Positions 60,237-64,000 of a stretch of 64,000 nt of DNA are shown one piece after another (position 1 is the stretch's first letter; every line of letters starts with the position of its first letter). The stretch lies in the NCBI GenBank assembly GCA_019279435.1, contig JAAALK010000287.1:29636162-29700161 (forward strand), in the 5' to 3' direction. The stretch comes from Zizania palustris (lineage: Eukaryota; Streptophyta; Magnoliopsida; Poales; Poaceae). Under the pieces are notes generated by a model that was given only the letters and a program-made list of their open reading frames with translations, ran no database searches and was not told where the DNA came from. The translations under genes and the position numbers were made by a program.

Positions 60237-61088
60237 ACAAATACCAGTGGCTCCTGATCAGCTAGATTGAGTCTTAAGTCTTAACACTTGTCAATGCCTG
60301 TGATGTGCTATCAAGCACTTTACCTCTACCACCTGCTGCTCAGATCAGCAGGGATCAACCCATGAAATAAATTAGTGTTGGCATCGTCTCTTCTGCAAGG
60401 GCATGCAAAATCCGGACCTGTAAATGACATGAGTTCCGTTGCTTCTTTTATCATTGCGTGGTTTCATCTTTAATTATACCTCTGCCTGCTTCTTTGTTAG
60501 GACGGATTGATGCTTTTCGTTTCTGTTGTTACTGAAACGATGAAACCTTTTGTTTCAGAAAATGAAGAAAAAAATGATAAACCATGATTACAGATGAAGA
60601 TGCAAGTAAAGGGAACTAATTCAGCAAGAATAATGTTAACTCTACCAAACTCAGTGTGCATCATCAATATTTCAACATTAGAAAACAATCCAGATTTTGG
60701 GGTCCTTGTGCTAGATGGCCTACAATTATGAAACTCTCATGTCATGTCATAGAAGATGGAAGCAAATATTAAAATCACCATAGGAACCTGGCAAGAAAAC
60801 AACATTGACATATGATGGCACTTCTCACTTGGATGATGGAGACAAGGTCAGCAGCAAAACTAGCACAAGTGCCACAAACAGCGATACAGAATAAGATCTA
60901 CAACCCGTTTTTAGACCAAACTATATGCACTTAGATACGGTGAAAATTAAGTGCTACTGGTAGGTAGCCTTGGTACATCAGTTTCAGCAACAGAATACAG
61001 AAGGCCTCAGGCTGCTGGTTATGCTGAAGCACTGTCTCATGCTTTGATGTTCCACCTGTGTGCTGACCGTGGACCGCTACTAATTCCC
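60237..61088. other. Convergent 3' flanks
   Basis: Holds the H-protein 3' UTR and, on the minus strand, the 3' region of the SCI1-like gene. That includes the out-of-frame conserved C-terminus down to 61037. Confidence 0.55.
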
Positions 61089-62522
61089 TCATAATATTGT
61101 GATGGCAGCTTTCCTTTGTTCCCAGTGCTTAACAAACTTCTTGAATAGATCACGAGCAGAGTCCGAAGAAAGATCGGAGAAATATTTGCCTTTTTCTTCC
61201 TTCAACCAGGTTGCAAACTCATTGTTCTTTGAGAAGTAGTCATCTTTGGAAATTTCTTTGAAATCCTGTTTCAGCTGAGACAAAAAAAAGAAGCCTGGAG
61301 TCAGGGATAAAGAGAAAGAATGCCTTGGTCATGGCAAGGACAAGAGGGGCGTTCAAACACTTTGGGTCCAGTATGTATGTTTTTAACAACTTACTACTTT
61401 CCCTCAATTTTTGTTATTCTTTAAAACGATAAATTGCAGACATGATACAACTAGCTATCCAGAAACAAAAATATGGTTCTCATCTCATGAGTCATGACTA
61501 TTCAGATACAACATAAAGAATGCAGGGAAAAAGCAGCAACCTTGCCTGTCACAACTAACAAAAAAACAACATACACACAAGGCAATAACCTACAAAAGTA
61601 AATGCCTAAACTGACATCACTACTTCAGTTCAATGGCAACAACCTAAAAAAATCTTACCTTATACTCAGCATTCAGATATGAAATACATTCCAGCAAGCT
61701 TCCCTAAGACATTAATGTGCAGGGCAACACAAGGGACTTCTAACTTTGGCTAAGAGGGCTGTAGAAATTTGTGAGACTTTAATAGTGTTCTAAAGATCTA
61801 CCAGAATATGGGACATGCTCTAAGTTTGGTTCTACTTCTAAAGAGCCAACATTATTCCATTAGCAAACTTTTTCTAAGGCTCAAGCTTGTAGAACGAATC
61901 GTCTATGACAACAGGAGACCTAAATAGTTTTTTCGATCATATGCAAAATTGCAATTTGAGAGTATCGTTCGGAGAACTCACATCGTCCTTGTGTTTTCGC
62001 TTGCTCCTTTCCTTCTCCTTGTAAGGCTTATCCTTTGAATCCCTCTCTGTCAAAACACACACATATTGACACACATCAAAGCTAACATAGCAAGCCTGAT
62101 CAAATCTCCAATCCAGTGCATGCGCATCGGCATAATTTGTCGAACATGATTTCAGGTAAGAATTAGCAAACTGTTTTCTCGAACAAGAAATCAAGAAATG
62201 TAACTGCTAGGTCCTAAAATCAAAAGAGGAACCCTACCCTTGTCTTTGCCCCTGTCCTCGTGGTTCTTCCTCTTCCTGCTGCGCCTCTCCTCCTCCTCCT
62301 CGTCCCCCCTGTCATCCCTTCTGCTCCTCCTGATCTCCTTCTTGTCCCGCTTCTTCTTCCGCTCCCTCTCCTCCTCCTCCCCCCCTGAACCACCCGACGG
62401 ACCAATAAAAGAAAATCAGCACACAACAACGAAACAGACACGTCGATGCCTCGGGCCTCCAGAGAACCGGGACCTGAGGAGGGCGACGAGCGGCGCCTCC
62501 TCGACTTGCCCTCGCCGCCCAT
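61089..62522 (-). CDS. SCI1-like (style cell-cycle inhibitor 1) nuclear protein, C-terminus frameshifted
   Basis: Four exons on the minus strand with matching phases: 62522-62474, 62384-62238, 62046-61982 and 61274-61089. The N-terminal half is Arg/Glu/Lys-rich and RS-like, with MGGEGKSRRRRSS and alternating acidic and basic runs, pointing to the nucleus. The last exon has the conserved SCI1 domain: ISKDDYFSKNNEFATWLKEE and FSDLSSDSARDLF. SCI1 proteins are linked to cell-proliferation control in pistils. After KHW the frame changes. The annotated end is EQRKAAITIL, but the next frame encodes the family-like LPSQYYEGI...RWNIK ending at 61037. One extra G at 61121-61123 explains this. The product is about 148 aa if the sequence is right. 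Confidence 0.82.
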
Positions 62523-62658
62523 CGTTGCCGCCGGTCGCCTCTCCCGCCGCCGCCGCAGTCGGAGGGGTAGAACGAGAGCTCGTGTTGGGCCCAAATGCAA
62601 ACGACTTCTCAAGGCCCACATATTTCGGCCCAACTACTTACGGCCCTAAAACGATAAT
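62523..62658 (-). promoter_or_regulatory. Site II-like (TGGGCC) cluster upstream of the SCI1-like gene
   Basis: Four GGCCC-type boxes lie within about 60 bp: GGGCCCAAA (62588), AGGCCCAC (62612), GGCCCAAC (62627) and CGGCCCTA (62640). On the gene's strand they read TGGGCC. Such boxes bind TCP factors in promoters of proliferation genes, fitting the proposed role. Confidence 0.55.
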
Positions 62659-62659
62659 A

Positions 62660-62832
62660 CATAGGAGCGCGAGGGCTTATACGTAAAACGTACTCACTAG
62701 GCCCCGCAACGTCGATCCACGCCGTACATGATCGATCGGACGGTCAAAATCGATCCCACATAGGAGTGCGAGGACTCGTAGGCTCACGCGTTTCTCGATC
62801 CAAGCCGTACATGTTCGATCGGACGGTCGAGG
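62660..62832. repeat. Two-copy direct repeat, period 99 bp
   Basis: Both copies begin CATAGGAG-GCGAGG and contain GCCGTACATG-TCGATCGGACGGTC. Copy 1 starts at 62660 and copy 2 at 62759. The second is shorter and has several substitutions. Confidence 0.55.
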
Positions 62833-63462
62833 GACTGGCGCTCCTCTCCACGGCGGAGCGGCGGGAGAGTGCGAACGCTCCGCCGCCGGCGCCGCCGGCG
62901 CCGCCGACGACGACGACGCCAGCGGTCGCCGCTGCTCCATCGATTATAACCCGATCGATGCAGAGAGAAAATTAAACCTTAATGCTAACCACAAATGAGT
63001 AGAAATTAATCTCATTATTACATCCACAAACAAACCTCAGTGATATCTCCACTTACCATACATGCAATGCATGCATATATGGAATCCAGTACACACACCG
63101 GCACATCAACAAATTGAAGTACTAGCTTAATTATTCTGATGACTAATCAGATAGGATATATATATAGAGAGAGAAAAAGATGGAGCTTGATTATCTAGAT
63201 GAACTGATAATGATTCATGAACAGCTGATAGATGCATCGTGCATGGTTCCAAGTTACTGATAGATCATAGATCCTCCCAGCTGCATGAACAGCAATGCAT
63301 CATGCAAGGCAAATCTCTGCAAATGAAGAGTGAAACGTACTTCACGTGATCAGCTAAGAAATTCAGTGCAAATCTTGTTGATTTCATGGATAAATCTATC
63401 AGTACTTCAGTAGTAATCGAGATTAGTTGTGGATTGGGATAAGCGTGCTTCGTTCTTACTTC
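62833..63462. other. Spacer and MADS 3' UTR
   Basis: 62833-62950 is GC-rich with CGCCGGCGC repeats. From about 63000 it becomes AT-rich and probably includes the 3' UTR of the MADS gene. No gene frame is supported. Confidence 0.45.
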
Positions 63463-64000
63463 TTACCACAGATGCAGGCCGTGGCCGGCGCCGGCGGCGT
63501 GGAAGCTGCTGCTGCTGCAGCCCGGATCCTGCAGGTTGGGCTGCGTCGGCTGCAGCCGGTAGCCGGCCGCTGCTGCAGCGGCGGCGGCGGCGGCGGCGTC
63601 CGCGTCCGCGTGCAGCGGCGGCGTAAGCTGCAGCGCCGTGCTCGACGACTCCTCGCCGTAGTACGCTCCAGGCGGCGCCGTCAGCATCGACAGCACCGGC
63701 GCCATCTCCACCATCTTCACGTCGCCTCCCACCGCCGCCTGATGGTTCTCATTGATCTGCATTTGCAGAAATCAGCAGGTATGATGCACATATGCTTCAA
63801 GAACATTTTGTTCTTGATATATATATGATTACCATGCGGCAAAGGAAGCTGTTCTGGTCTTCCAGGATGTGCTCCTGTTCAACAATTGCATATGAAAAAC
63901 AATATTTTTTTCTCAGTTCATGCAAATTAAATTAACCGCCACATGAATGGCCGGTCAAATCATGATCAGATTAATTATCACTATCACCTTGCGACGCAGA
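63463..64000 (-). CDS. MADS29: MADS-box B-sister protein, C-terminal exons (MADS29-like), partial
   Basis: Three minus-strand exon pieces: 63988 to beyond the right edge (ends LRRK-like), 63874-63833 (42 bp, EHILEDQNSFLCRM) and 63756-63463 with stop TAA. A 42-bp exon is typical of the K-box part of MIKC MADS genes. The last exon has a poly-Ala run and then GYRLQPTQPNLQD, the PI-like motif of B-sister C-termini, ending in GLHLW. This C-terminus recalls rice MADS29, a seed-coat and nucellus regulator needed for programmed cell death and seed filling. The MADS and most K domains lie outside the window, so the identity rests on the tail alone. Confidence 0.85.

Noticed and set aside
1..64000. CRISPR arrays, operons, prophage or bacterial defence genes
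   Set aside because: The sequence is plant nuclear DNA; the repeats are transposons, microsatellites and tandem duplications without array structure.
1..64000. tRNA or rRNA genes
   Set aside because: None was recognised by eye. The TGGTATCAGAG motifs are retrotransposon primer sites, not tRNA genes. A tRNA scan was not possible here.

Overview
The window is nuclear DNA from a flowering plant, and almost certainly a grass. Genes are split by GT-AG introns, GC-rich 5' ends alternate with AT-rich spacers, and there are nested LTR retrotransposons, a LINE and small DNA transposons. The gene set (chloroplast FKBP, HMBS, cytosolic PGK, glycine cleavage H protein, an SCI1-like protein and a MADS29-type B-sister gene) recalls the short arm of rice chromosome 2. 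That placement is from memory and was not searched.

Layout. 1-1804: the 3' part of an O-fucosyltransferase gene (+), broken by a 933-bp hAT-like element with an exact 8-bp target duplication. 2583-8624: an OTU-type deubiquitinase gene (-). Seven coding exons were resolved by hand, and one intron holds a rearranged copia element. 8640-27970: a LINE (-) bounded by a 15-bp target duplication just upstream of the OTU gene. Its ORF1 is split by a very young 12.5-kb Ty3/gypsy chromovirus with 3.4-kb LTRs and an extra ORF ahead of gag.

29035-34267: a divergent pair of plastid protein genes, an FKBP isomerase (-) and hydroxymethylbilane synthase (+). 35931-37510: a two-copy tandem repeat and an AT-rich minisatellite. 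37911-41335: cytosolic phosphoglycerate kinase with a leader intron. 45022-46970: a short gag-only LTR element (-) carrying a fold-back Mutator-like MITE in one LTR.

48670-56850: a tandem EF-1alpha array. Two full copies encode identical 447-aa proteins and share a roughly 340-bp identical tract that looks like gene conversion. The third copy is an internally deleted mini-gene. 58612-60236: glycine cleavage H protein. 61089-62522: an SCI1-like nuclear protein whose conserved C-terminus is in another frame. 63463-64000: the 3' exons of a MADS29-like gene (-), running off the right edge.

The host genes are mainly housekeeping: plastid tetrapyrrole synthesis, glycolysis, translation elongation and photorespiration. 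They do not form one pathway. I found no operon-like or defence-like system. The most unusual items are the EF-1alpha array with its mini-gene, the nested young retroelement beside the OTU promoter, and the gag-only element. Several frame breaks lie in homopolymer runs and may be sequencing errors.
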